DNA of 64,000 nucleotides from Tubiluchus corallicola (Eukaryota; Priapulida; Priapulimorpha; Priapulimorphida; Tubiluchidae). The notes below the pieces were generated by a model. It was not told where the DNA came from, did no database searches, and saw nothing but the letters and a program-made list of their open reading frames with translations. The DNA lies in NCBI GenBank assembly GCA_030141605.1, contig JAQGDQ010002369.1:434001-498000 (forward strand). Direction: 5' to 3'. The first letter of the stretch is position 1. Every line of letters starts with the position of its first letter. Shown in pieces: positions 17,181-26,072 of the stretch. Made by a program: the position numbers and the translations under genes.

Positions 17181-17846
17181 ATGCTCTATAGAAAAGAAGA
17201 ACACTTATCCTCTCAAACCCTAAGAGAAGAGATCGCCAATGCCGTCACCCATGGGTTCGGTTTTATCTGCAGTGTGCTCGGATGTATCTCTTTAGTCTAT
17301 TATTCGATCAAAGAGGGCACAGCCTGGCATGTGGTCAGTTCCAGCTTTTATGGAGCCTCTTTGGTAGCGATGTACACAACTTCGACTCTCTACCATATCT
17401 GCCGGAACCGGGCAAAAGAGATCCTGCAAAGACTGGACCATATAAGCATTTATCTGCTGATTATGGGAACCTATATGCCGATCACATTGCTTGTTTTGAG
17501 GGGGAGCGTGGGGTGGACTTTATTCGGATTTGAATGTTCCCTTTGCTTTATAGGGGTCACTTTTAAGGCGATCTACGGTCATAAATATCCGGCTCTTTCA
17601 GGAGCTTTTTATCTTTTGATGGGATGGCTAGTGATTTTTGCCATAGAGCCGGTCATCGCAGCTCTTCCTGCCTATGGTCTGGCCTGGTTATTGGCCGGAG
17701 GGATCTTTTACACTCTTGGCTTCGTCTTTTTTGCTCTCGATAAAAAATACCACTATTTTCATACGATTTGGCATCTGTTTGTCCTGGCAGGAAGCTTTGC
17801 TCACTTTTATCTGATTTCATACTACGTTATTGCATTTGCCGCTTGA
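17181..17846 (+). CDS. hemolysin III / PAQR-family membrane protein
   Basis: Seven predicted membrane helices in 221 residues, with the PAQR signatures AVTHGFGF at helix 1, TTSTLYHICR, LDHISIYLLIMGTYMP and a C-terminal HTIWHLFVLAGSFAHF (zinc-type His positions). Bacterial members (YqfA/TrhA) are usually linked to membrane lipid or fluidity homeostasis; the hemolysin name is historical. Starts at ATG 17181, divergent from gldA with a 115-base gap. Intact. Confidence 0.85.
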   Translation: MLYRKEEHLSSQTLREEIANAVTHGFGFICSVLGCISLVYYSIKEGTAWHVVSSSFYGASLVAMYTTSTLYHICRNRAKEILQRLDHISIYLLIMGTYMPITLLVLRGSVGWTLFGFECSLCFIGVTFKAIYGHKYPALSGAFYLLMGWLVIFAIEPVIAALPAYGLAWLLAGGIFYTLGFVFFALDKKYHYFHTIWHLFVLAGSFAHFYLISYYVIAFAA

Positions 17847-18036
17847 TGAGCGTTTGGAAGAAGCCGCCTTGTTTGTCCCCTTTGTCGATATTTTTCCTTG
17901 GATTTCAATGGTTTAGGCGAATAATTTAATACTATTAAAATTAATTATTATGCAATTACAAGTCTTTATAATGGAGTTTTAATTTAAATTATTATATAAT
18001 ATTAGTATAAATTTTCTTGCAAGAAGGGAAGAAGTA

Positions 18037-18901
18037 ATGAGTTTAGCATTAGCATTAACTAGAAGAGAAGCAGCGCAGCTCAGGTCTCCTGATTTTACGC
18101 CTGTTGACGATAAAGTAGAGAGAGTAAGCGCTTTATATGTCTTTACACAGATCTGTAATGGAAGCTCCTTCTGTGACAAAGCTTGAAGCACTTGTTAACA
18201 TGGGAGATAAACTATTGGAAGTGAGGCCTAATATCCACCTCTGGAGTCTGAATGATATAGCCAGGGAAAGATTAGCGCAGCTTCCTGGAGCTAGCGCTCC
18301 TGAAGAGACGAGAGAAAATCGCGTATTGAGTAAATTCACAGAATGGGTTGTCCGGTCCAATTCCACTCTTCACCTTGGGTCGGGTTTTCAAACTGAGGGT
18401 TTGTTTCGAGTGTCTGCATTTAAATCCAAATTAGACCATTTAATGGAAGGCAAGTCAGAGATCGAAAGCGCTGATGCGTTAACGATTGTTGATGCATTAA
18501 AGAAGGTAGCTATTGAATTGCAAGTCAGCAATATTGCCAATCTATCTGCTCAAGAAGCTGATCGATCGAAGGAGGACTTTGTTAGAGATCTCCGTGCAAT
18601 AAGTCCCCATCAGAGAACTGCTTATTTTGCACTAGCTTCTCTTGCTCGAAATATCTACATGGAACGGGAAGTGAATAAAATGGATGGCATCGCATTAAGG
18701 GGATCTATGCCCGGGGTTCCAAAAGATCTTGATTTTGCCGATCCTGGAGTTAGAGCTCGTCTACAACATAATGATCCAAGCTGTTATGAATATGGACTTT
18801 TAGATATGTTGGGATTGAAAAGCCCTACTGAACTGGAAACTCTATTGGAAAATCTGGATGACATCCATCAGCGCCTTCCTGCAATGCAGTCGGCAGAGTA
18901 G
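18037..18901 (+). CDS. RhoGAP-domain-like protein, candidate secreted effector (possible frameshift near 18135)
   Basis: A strong ribosome site (AAGAAGGGAAGAAG) precedes ATG 18037, whose frame ends at 18186. The main frame opens at 18128 and its own ATG 18137 lacks a ribosome site, so one indel near 18135 is likely (VSALY then MSLHRSV). The body resembles eukaryotic RhoGAP domains: TEGLFRVSAFKSKLDHLMEG with the arginine-finger Arg (codon 18407-18409), DALKKV with the following Lys, and REVNKMDGIALRGSMPGV with the Asn of the NKM motif. The LR-LP arginine is not conserved. Candidate modulator of host Rho GTPases. An A+T-rich promoter region with two TATAAT-like boxes precedes it. Confidence 0.55.
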
Positions 18902-18923
18902 TATTTCTTGAATTGAAGAACAT

Positions 18924-18949
18924 AAGGAGAAGCCTTTGGGCTTCTCCTT
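18924..18949. terminator. bidirectional Rho-independent terminator
   Basis: AAGGAGAAGCC (18924-18934) pairs perfectly with GGCTTCTCCTT (18939-18949) across a 4-base loop. A/T residues flank both sides, serving the RhoGAP-like gene from the left and the convergent coiled-coil gene from the right. Confidence 0.85.
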
Positions 18950-18960
18950 TCACATGAATG

Positions 18961-19747
18961 TTATGCTGTTTTGAATGCGTTGATGAGAGTCTCATCAGTC
19001 AAATCAGATACACCAGAGTTTAGAGAGTTTGTAGCAGTTTCGTATTCCTGATTGGTTTTAACGTCAAGTTGTGAAACTGCGACATTCAAATTTGAAATTA
19101 TGCCCTTGTCACTCGTTATATTGTAGCTCGTAGAGTCCATGGTTTGCGTATCTTTCTGTGCCTGGTTCAAAGCTGCGGTAGCTTTTGCCTGATCTGCAGC
19201 TAGAGCTTTTTTAGCAGCTGCTACTTGTTCAGGCGTGCTCTTAGGATTGTTAATGATAGCATTTTGTTTATCTTCGTCCTTCATTGCATCGTTGAAGATC
19301 TTATTTTGCTTATCATGATCTGTTTGCGCTGCATCATGCTCTTTTTGTAAGTTATTAATCTCGTCTTGGTAATGTTGGATCGCCTGTTTGTCACCCGCTT
19401 CAGTTTTTTGGTCTTGGAACATCTGATTTAAGGTATTAGAAGCCTGTTGAACTTCTTTGTCGAACCCCGTTCAGTTTATCATCAAACTGGTTCAGGATAC
19501 CTTGAATTTTCGTGTTTCCTGTATATTCTTTCTTTAACGAGTCGACATATGACTGAGCCCCATGCAAGTCCTTCTCATACTTAGCCATAGCTGCTGCCAA
19601 GTCTTGAGGGTTCTTTGCCTGTTCTATCTGCATCAAATCGCTTAGTAGTGTGGTCTGCCACTCATCTAATTTATTGGCTTCATCCGCTCTACTATCGGCT
19701 AGAGTTCCGTGAGCTCCTTGAGTCCCTGATATTGCTGAAATGTTCAT
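18961..19747 (-). pseudogene. coiled-coil protein, frameshifted, candidate secreted protein
   Basis: From ATG 19747 (ribosome site GGGGAAGAAGG) the first frame ends at 19436 just after KLNGV. The second frame continues FDKEVQQASNTLNQMFQDQK and runs to 18961. The break is at a C4/G4 run at 19465-19468. The joined product is about 260 residues, almost entirely helical and rich in Ala, Gln, Asp, Lys and Asn (QAKATAALNQAQKDTQTM), with no signal peptide or membrane helix. The Ser/Gly/Ala-rich N terminus (MNISAISGTQGAHGTLADS) is compatible with type III secretion. Convergent with the RhoGAP-like gene. Family unknown. Confidence 0.55.
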
Positions 19748-20113
19748 ACCTTCTTCCCCTCTGGTTTTTGTTATTTGGCGTAATACGCCTTAAATATATT
19801 TTACAATATTTCGAATTCTTTTTAAAGATTTTTATTAATATTTTAATAAAAGTTTTGATTTATCTAATTAGGGCTTAAAGAGAAAGAAACGTCAGAGGTA
19901 TGGTTGTGTGTAAGTGGTTGGAAGTTAGTTGATTATGCTATATAAGAAAGTTTAGCGGGGACGTGGTCTCTTTCTAAGTAATTAATTATTAATGCATTGT
20001 TACTTATGATTTGAGCTTGTGGGTTTTGTAATTATTAATTAATGGGTTTTTATATGATCTATTAATAACTTTTTTTATACTAGTAGCCGATTCAAGCAAT
20101 ACAGGAGATAATA
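19748..20113. promoter_or_regulatory. A+T-rich divergent promoter region with a dyad
   Basis: No gene seen. It contains the perfect dyad GGCGT-AAT-ACGCC at 19777-19789, about 30 bases upstream of the coiled-coil gene's ATG and well placed for an operator on the minus-strand promoter. Near the other end, TATACT at about 20077 lies about 35 bases before the ATG at 20114 and could be its -10 box. The rest is long A/T runs. Confidence 0.45.
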
Positions 20114-20620
20114 ATGGCTATTAGTTTAGGACAGTTTAGGGAGAGAGTACAAGGGGTTCAAGATAGCATCCAGGAAACTGGCTCTGTTTCCGAACACAAT
20201 AAGACGGCAATTAGGGGCCTATTGGCAGATATTCGTAACATCCAGGTAGATGGGACAAACACGGATTTTCAGGAACGTGCAACGCTGGAGGGTAGGGTTA
20301 TCCAATTGGCAGATTTGGCCGGAGTAGATCCCTTTTCCGGGGTAGAGGACCGTGTGGTAAGAGGAAGCGCGGCTAGAACCCAAGGGATTTGTGGCCAGGT
20401 CATGATGGGCCATCTTAAAAGAAATGCCAAGACTTATGGCACTGTAGCTGCTCTCGGAGCATTTGGAGTAGGTTGGACCTATTTCGGAATTCAGGGCGTA
20501 TTAACTGTTGCTTCAGGTATCGTAGGTGGAGCAACTTTGATGCAAAAAGACCCAAATGTTATACCCTTTGAGGCATATCGCCCGCCTGATGAACAGGTTG
20601 GCGAACGGTTGATTGACTAG
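20114..20620 (+). CDS. hypothetical protein with C-terminal membrane hairpin
   Basis: Product of 168 residues. The N-terminal 95 are soluble and helical. Residues about 105-145 form a hydrophobic hairpin (YGTVAALGAFGVGWTYFGIQ, GVLTVASGIVGGATLM), and the tail is polar and proline-containing. The paired hydrophobic lobes recall chlamydial inclusion-membrane (Inc) proteins, though that is only a shape resemblance. ACAGGAGATAATA ribosome site. Followed 8 bases later by the next gene. Confidence 0.65.
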   Translation: MAISLGQFRERVQGVQDSIQETGSVSEHNKTAIRGLLADIRNIQVDGTNTDFQERATLEGRVIQLADLAGVDPFSGVEDRVVRGSAARTQGICGQVMMGHLKRNAKTYGTVAALGAFGVGWTYFGIQGVLTVASGIVGGATLMQKDPNVIPFEAYRPPDEQVGERLID

Positions 20621-20628
20621 GGGATACC

Positions 20629-20955
20629 GTGTCAGTAGACCCAGCAAGGTTCCAATTTTCCTATCTTTCTCCTACCCAGAAGACTTTCGTCAATGTGGTA
20701 GGAGATCGTGATTTTGAGGATAGTTTTAACCCTCTATCGTCAATTTGCCGTAGAGATCTTACCAGTGAAGTAGCTCGAGCTTCGCTACTTTGTATTCAAA
20801 CAATTATAGAGAATCAAGGGACCCACTCCGAATATTCGGAACCGATCCTTGAGGGATCTCAGTCCTACCAACTGAAAGCACAGGGACAAGATGGGGCTGA
20901 GAAGTTCAGCGCGTATATTCTGCTTTCTCCGGGTAGGAAGATTGTTATGGTCTGA
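20629..20955 (+). CDS. hypothetical protein, GTG start
   Basis: Product of 108 residues beginning at GTG 20629 with an AGGGGA site in the 8-base gap after the upstream gene, so it is probably its operon partner. Soluble mixed alpha/beta sequence, two cysteines, ending LSPGRKIVMV. No family recognised. It could be a small chaperone for the preceding protein, but nothing in the sequence proves that. Confidence 0.6.
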   Translation: MSVDPARFQFSYLSPTQKTFVNVVGDRDFEDSFNPLSSICRRDLTSEVARASLLCIQTIIENQGTHSEYSEPILEGSQSYQLKAQGQDGAEKFSAYILLSPGRKIVMV

Positions 20956-21202
20956 AAAAGCCGGCTCCAATCCGCCCGGTTCTCTCTTTAAGGCTTTCGT
21001 TAACCCTTTATATTGCTGATTATTAATCATTTATATTTATTGGGTTGATCGTTAAGAAGTTAGAGAAAGCCCAGTTTTAACCTTCAGGCTCTTAGTTATT
21101 AATAAATCAATCCTTAATTGGTTCTTAATTAAAAAATCCGTTCATGATATAATTATATTTATAGAGATATTAGTTTTTTATGATTTATCTAAGGGGGATG
21201 TT

Positions 21203-21313
21203 ATGAGAGGCTTTTCAAAGAATTCGAACTTGCAACATGAACCGCTGAACGAGGCGACGAGTGATAACAATCACCTCATGGATGAAATCGACCATATTAG
21301 AATACAATTTTAA
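21203..21313 (+). CDS. 36-residue peptide with its own promoter and terminator
   Basis: ATG 21203 follows a strong AAGGGGGATGTT ribosome site. The frame reads MRGFSKNSNLQHEPLNEATS then DNNHLMDEIDHIRIQF and stops at 21311-21313. A TATAAT box lies at 21148-21153, and a strong terminator follows at 21344. The peptide is polar and acidic with no membrane helix. The complete expression unit is the reason to believe it, as the frame is too short to rely on alone. Confidence 0.5.
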   Translation: MRGFSKNSNLQHEPLNEATSDNNHLMDEIDHIRIQF

Positions 21314-21343
21314 CCTTTTTTAATTGCACACATTCTCTTTTGG

Positions 21344-21369
21344 GCCGTACACCTGTACGGCTTTTTTTT
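21344..21369 (+). terminator. Rho-independent terminator
   Basis: GCCGTACA-CC-TGTACGGC stem followed by eight T residues, 30 bases behind the 36-codon frame. Confidence 0.85.
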
Positions 21370-21474
21370 GATAAAATTCTTTATTAAAAAGTTTATTGCC
21401 TGATAAATCTTCTTTGCAAAAACTTTACATTTTACAAGAGAACCTGTTTTGGGACAGGATCTGAGGAGTAATAG

Positions 21475-22008
21475 ATGAAAAATATTGTGATTTTATCAAG
21501 TTTGTTTCTAACCCAGCTTTTTGCTAGCGGCTTTAATGATATACATTGGGGGCCTTTCCATAGAGAGGAAAAGGAAGTAGTTGTTCATAAGATAGTCGAA
21601 GAGAAGATCGTCGAAAAGATTGTGGAAAAGATTGTGGAAAAGATCGTAGAGAGCACTTCGACCAAATTGATGGAGCATTTTAAAGAGGCCTGTCTTGTGT
21701 GGGATCAATCCGATTGAACTGGCCTTCATAAAAGACGATCTGGAATGTGCTAGAAAACTGTTTGAAATGAGAGAGAATGACTTTGAAAAGGGGTGTTGTA
21801 CCTTCCTCTTATAGCTTGCTTTGAAGAGGCGAGTAAAAAAATGAAAGATATTCCCTTTCATTTAGAATCTGAGGAGTCTGCTATCGACTGGGAATGGAAA
21901 CAGATCATGCCCAATGGTCAATGGTATATGACCTTAGAAAAAATAATCACTCAGGCTTCATCCAAGAGCAGTGATCGTCCTGGGGTTTCCTTCGATAAGG
22001 GACATTGA
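21475..22008 (+). pseudogene. exported protein with KIVE tandem repeats, frameshifted
   Basis: The signal peptide MKNIVILSSLFLTQLFA leads to HREEKEVVVH and about five tandem K-I-V-E units (12-base repeats at about 21590-21650), likely a short coiled coil. The frame stops at 21717. A second frame continues CGINPIELAFIKDDLECARK with an ankyrin-like look, and a third carries LYLPLIACFEEASKKMKDIP to the stop at 22006-22008. Breaks lie near 21695 and at the G4 run near 21790. Joined length would be about 175. The 3' end overlaps the convergent antiporter gene. Confidence 0.55.
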
Positions 22009-22920
22009 GAGATAGATCCAATACCCGACATAGACGAGCAAAAATAAAGCTCCCTGCCATCGGTATATTTTTCTCTGAAAGAGAATAAAAAGCAGAAAAA
22101 GGAAGTTGACTCCTACCATGATGCCATAATCGATATTAGTCAGTTCTCCAAACTGGAAGGGACGGATAAGTCCCATCGCTCCAATCACACCTAAGATGTT
22201 GAAGATATTGGATCCGACAACATTTCCGATGATCAGTGAAGTCTGTTTGTGTGCAGCTGCAATGATGGTCGTTGCAAGTTCAGGCAGCGAAGTGCCAAGG
22301 GCTACAATGGTGATGCCTAAAGTGGCCTCTGGAATTCCAAAAATGCGTCCTAAATTGATGGCCCCCTTTAAAAATAAATGAGCACCGGTAAAAACAAGAA
22401 TGAAGCTAATAGGGAGCATGATGAGGCAGGTGTTCAGCCTCCATCTCATTTCATGGGAAAGCTCACTAGAATCAAACTCTTTCTTCCCCAAATAAAGAGA
22501 GAAGACAGTGTAGAGGAACAGGACGAAGAGAAGAAGAAAACCACCTAGCCGGTTGAGAGTTTCTACACTATGGAGCCCCCAAAGAAGAGCACAGACCCAG
22601 ACCATGATCGGAGTACTGAACTTTTTCATGTTGGAAGTGACTTTTGCAGGGCGGATCAAAAGAGCAATTCCTAAAATCAATGCGATATTAAGAATGTTTG
22701 ATCCAACGATGTTTCCCACAGCGATGGCTGGATGGGCCCTTACTGTCGCCTCGACGCTTACCAACAACTCAGGCAGACCGGTTCCATATCCGACGATCAC
22801 TGTACCGATTACAAGGGGAGTTACATTCCAGCGAAAAGCTAGTGAAGCAGAAGATTTAACGAGCCATTCCGCTCCCCAAAAAAGTAAGATCGCGCCGAGA
22901 AAGAAGTAGAAAAAATCCAT
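21958..22920 (-). CDS. Na+/Ca2+ exchanger-family antiporter (YrbG-like)
   Basis: Product of 320 residues with about ten helices in two inverted halves, each carrying the alpha-repeat. The first is GYGTGLPELLVSVEA with VGSNILNIALILG; the second is ALGTSLPELATTIIAA with VGNVVGSNIFNILG. These acidic and asparagine residues bind the transported ions. Substitution of Gly for Ser in the first GTS-PE motif is minor. Likely exports calcium in exchange for sodium or protons across the inner membrane. Monocistronic, minus strand, intact. Confidence 0.88.
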   Translation of the reverse strand: MDFFYFFLGAILLFWGAEWLVKSSASLAFRWNVTPLVIGTVIVGYGTGLPELLVSVEATVRAHPAIAVGNIVGSNILNIALILGIALLIRPAKVTSNMKKFSTPIMVWVCALLWGLHSVETLNRLGGFLLLFVLFLYTVFSLYLGKKEFDSSELSHEMRWRLNTCLIMLPISFILVFTGAHLFLKGAINLGRIFGIPEATLGITIVALGTSLPELATTIIAAAHKQTSLIIGNVVGSNIFNILGVIGAMGLIRPFQFGELTNIDYGIMVGVNFLFLLFILFQRKIYRWQGALFLLVYVGYWIYLSMSLIEGNPRTITALG

Positions 22921-22963
22921 ATCTTCAACCTAATACCAAAGATCATAAATATCTTGAAAAATT

Positions 22964-23977
22964 CTATGAAAGGGATTGGTTGGCTTTGAGACTTTCCCTT
23001 CGGTCAAGGTAGGAAAAGAAATTCTGGAAACATAGCTGTTGCAGTTTTTCTTCAGAGATTTGTTCTCTCATTTTGTCGAGAAAAAGGGGATAACAGCTGC
23101 TATTTCCATACTCATCGAAGAAAAAAGGCATGAGGTGTTCGAGTTCTTTCGGTGTGTCGACATCAGTAAAAAAGTCAGCGCCTAAACAAATATGGTCCCA
23201 ACCGCCTAAAGAATCGATGTGTTCAAGATGATGCCAAAAGGCATCAGGTGACTTGCCGACGAAAGCTTTGATGAAGTTCAGTCCGATGATCCCTTCTTTT
23301 CTTAGAATTTCTTTTGCAAAATCGTCAGGAAGATTTCTCGGAGCATCGCAAATGCTTCTAAAATTGGAATGGGAAGCAATGGGGATGAGGGGAAGATTCT
23401 TTGTTTCGATATAATTCAAAATACCTTCTGCTGTGGGATCCGATGTATGGCTCAAATCAATGGAGATATTATTTTCTGCCATGAATTCTAAAAGACGTTT
23501 CCCATCTTCCTTCAAAGACACGTCTGGAGAGAGGTTTCCTCCGCCAAAACGATTTTCATTGTGCCAGGTCAAACCGATATAGAGAATGGGTCCTGCTTCT
23601 TTTTGAAATTGGTTCAGTCTTTCGATTCCTTTTTCAAATGGTTCTTTCTCATTCAAAATGCCTGATGCATTTTCAATGGAGAGGATGATTTGAGGGCAGG
23701 ATGTGTGTTTGTCTAGGTCGGAAAAATGAACGATTTCGTTGGGGAACTGTTTCGGGAGTTGTTTGAAGATGTTAAATTGCGTATTCGCCTCTTTCACAGG
23801 TTTGGACTGCGTCCGGGTATAGATAGCAAGAGTTTGAACGACGACGCCTCCATCTTTAAGAAAAGGAATGGAGCAGCGGGACTCGGGATCATAGGCCGTT
23901 CTGGCCAGATTTCCAGAAAGATAACTCAGCAGGTCGCAGTGGAGATCGACGATGGGCAGATTCATATCTGATACCAT
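22964..23977 (-). CDS. membrane dipeptidase family M19
   Basis: Zinc dipeptidase of the renal-dipeptidase family. The ligands are visible: H13-C-D15 in VDLHCDLL, the bridging Glu in SIENASG, His in DLSHTSD, His in ASHSNFRS and Asp in LGADFF. Length 337 is typical. There is no signal peptide, so it is probably cytosolic and may process dipeptides imported by the POT transporter encoded just downstream on the other strand. ATG 23965 (MNLPIVDLHCD) is an alternative start. Confidence 0.88.
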   Translation of the reverse strand: MVSDMNLPIVDLHCDLLSYLSGNLARTAYDPESRCSIPFLKDGGVVVQTLAIYTRTQSKPVKEANTQFNIFKQLPKQFPNEIVHFSDLDKHTSCPQIILSIENASGILNEKEPFEKGIERLNQFQKEAGPILYIGLTWHNENRFGGGNLSPDVSLKEDGKRLLEFMAENNISIDLSHTSDPTAEGILNYIETKNLPLIPIASHSNFRSICDAPRNLPDDFAKEILRKEGIIGLNFIKAFVGKSPDAFWHHLEHIDSLGGWDHICLGADFFTDVDTPKELEHLMPFFFDEYGNSSCYPLFLDKMREQISEEKLQQLCFQNFFSYLDRRESLKANQSLS

Positions 23978-24111
23978 ACTCTAGAGTGGATTTTCAGATC
24001 AAACCTTCTACAAATCTTTTATAATAAGAGATTTATTATAAAGGAATTTGATCTGGCGGTTTATTAAAAAAAAATGATATACTATTTGTGTTTTACAAGG
24101 GAGAAGAAGTT

Positions 24112-24421
24112 ATGTCTGAAATACCATGGACGCATTTCATTTAATCTTGTCGATAAAGTCATAGGATTCGAACAGAATCACAAATATTTGGCTAAACCTG
24201 CTTATTTTGGAACAGCTCTATTTGCAATAGTTGAAACAATTGCTTGTTTAGGACTTGCTATACTGACATTGCCAGCTCTATTAACTAGCAATGGTCAGGA
24301 TTGGTATGTTGAATTCAATGGAGTGGGTTTGTTTGGTTCAGGAATAGCTGTTGCTGCCGGTTTCATAAGAACTTTCAAAGGGCAAGAGGAACGTGTACCC
24401 TTGCTTGATTCACAGTATTGA
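24112..24421 (+). pseudogene. small two-helix membrane protein, start region frameshifted
   Basis: The best ribosome site (AAGGGAGAAGAAG) precedes ATG 24112, but that frame stops after 10 codons. The neighbouring frame holds the conserved-looking body: HGRISFNLVDKVIGFEQNHK, LAKPAYFGTALFAIVETIA, a second hydrophobic stretch and a tail ending RVPLLDSQY. That frame is open from ATG 24074 but has no ribosome site there. A single indel within the first codons is the simplest reading. The hydrophobic pattern resembles paralogous small membrane proteins of environmental chlamydiae. Confidence 0.45.
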
Positions 24422-24477
24422 GCTTTTATTTTCTGTTTGGTATGGCTGGTGAATAGTATCTGTTGATGTAGGATCAT

Positions 24478-25944
24478 TTGACTGCCATTAGGGAAAAACA
24501 GCCCAAGGGACTTTTTCTTCTCTGCTTTACAGAAGCTTGGGAGCGATTTGGATTTTATTCGATCCAAACGATCCTTGTCCTGTATCTCAGTCAAGGTCTC
24601 GATTTTACCGATCAATATTCCTATTTATTTTATGGTGCTTTCAGCTCTTTACTCTATTTAACGCCTGTTGTGGGAGGATATGTCGCCGACCGGTACATGG
24701 GCTTTCAAAGAGCTATTCTTCTAGGGGGCGTTCTTTTTACTATCGGATACGCTTTGACTGCTATTCCTGGAGGCTGGGGCTTTTTTCTTGGACTGAGTTT
24801 TGTGATTTTGGGAAATGGCTTTTTCAAGCCAAATGTCTCCAGTATTGTCGGTGATCTATATCGTCCGGATGATCCGAGAAGAGATGGAGGCTTTACCCTC
24901 TTTTACATGGGAATCAACATCGGTGCGATGCTGCCTCCTATCTTTGTGGGAACGATCGTAAAGAAATGGGGCTGGGATTCTGGTTTCTCTTTAGCGGCCA
25001 TTGGGATGTTTATCGGACTTCTTACCTTTTATTTTGGAAGAAAAAGGTTGGGACATTGTGGAGCGGTGCCTGAAAAGAGTCCCATCAGAGACAAGAAATT
25101 TCATTGGAAATTCAACGTCTTACTTTACTTATGCATCATCATTTCAATCGTGATTGTTTATGTATTGCTACAATTTCCCAGGGAGACCAACTGGATTTTG
25201 ATCGCAGGATCTGCAGTGATTATTCTGATCGTTCTCTATTTCCTTTTACAACAGGAAAAAAGAGCCCGTCAGAAAATGATTGCGGCTTTGGTCCTGATTC
25301 TCATTTCAGTCGGTTTTTGGGCCATTTACAATCAGACATTTACTTCTCTGATGCTCTATGCACAACGAAATATGGAACAGACTTTTCTGGGGCTTCCGAT
25401 CGATGCTGAGTTCACCCAGTTTTTCAATCCTTTTTTCATCATCATTTTAAGCCCTTTCTTGTCGAAGTTATGGATTGGTCTGGAAAGAAAAAGACTCCAT
25501 CCTTCCACTCCGATGAAATTTTCTCTGGGAGTGCTTTTCATTGCCCTTGGATTTTTCTTTTTGGCTTTCGGTACGAAGTATTTTGGTGATCCTGAAGGAA
25601 AAACTTCAGCGTGGTGGCTTGCCATGAGCTACTTTATTCAGACAATAGGGGAGTTGCTCCTTTCTCCGATTGGCCTGGCGATGATTACCCGTCTTTCTCC
25701 CAAGAATTTGGTAGGGATGATGATGGGTGTCTGGTTTTTGACCCAGGCAGCTGCCTTTGCTATTGGAGGAGAACTCGCGACTATTTCTGATATATCTAAG
25801 GGTATTGGAGTCGTTCAATCCCTTCCAATCTATACAGAATCATTTTTAATTTATGGTTCGATGGCTGCTATCCTTGCCATTATTAGCTTCGCCCTGGTTC
25901 CTTTTCTGAATCGTCTGATCGGCGGGAAAAAAGAAAGTACTTGA
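24478..25944 (+). CDS. POT/PTR-family proton-dependent oligopeptide transporter
   Basis: Major-facilitator peptide symporter of the inner membrane. Family motifs: EAWERFGFYSIQTILVLYLS (the ExxERFxYY proton-coupling motif), GGYVADRYMGFQRAI, GNGFFKPNVSSIVGDLY, and FTLFYMGINIGAM (PTR signature FYxxINxG). 488 residues, about 14 helices. A TTG at 24478 is taken as start, with AGGA just upstream; no ATG precedes the conserved motif. It imports di- and tripeptides, fitting an intracellular bacterium that relies on host amino acids. Intact. Confidence 0.88.
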   Translation: MTAIREKQPKGLFLLCFTEAWERFGFYSIQTILVLYLSQGLDFTDQYSYLFYGAFSSLLYLTPVVGGYVADRYMGFQRAILLGGVLFTIGYALTAIPGGWGFFLGLSFVILGNGFFKPNVSSIVGDLYRPDDPRRDGGFTLFYMGINIGAMLPPIFVGTIVKKWGWDSGFSLAAIGMFIGLLTFYFGRKRLGHCGAVPEKSPIRDKKFHWKFNVLLYLCIIISIVIVYVLLQFPRETNWILIAGSAVIILIVLYFLLQQEKRARQKMIAALVLILISVGFWAIYNQTFTSLMLYAQRNMEQTFLGLPIDAEFTQFFNPFFIIILSPFLSKLWIGLERKRLHPSTPMKFSLGVLFIALGFFFLAFGTKYFGDPEGKTSAWWLAMSYFIQTIGELLLSPIGLAMITRLSPKNLVGMMMGVWFLTQAAAFAIGGELATISDISKGIGVVQSLPIYTESFLIYGSMAAILAIISFALVPFLNRLIGGKKEST

Positions 25945-26072
25945 TATCTCGAAAAGTTTTCAGGTTTTTTTATATCTGAGCGATTGCCAGAAAATGAGCT
26001 TTCGAATAATAATGAGAAGATTTTTATCCAGAAGGAACTGGGTTGAAAAATACAATATAAGGGTGGGAGGAT

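Noticed and set aside
18137-18901. Start of the RhoGAP-like gene at ATG 18137 as a complete gene
   Set aside because: No ribosome site at this ATG, while a strong one precedes ATG 18037, so a frameshift is more likely, though not certain.
21590-21655. CRISPR-like array
   Set aside because: The 12-base units are contiguous, in frame and code for KIVE; there are no spacers.
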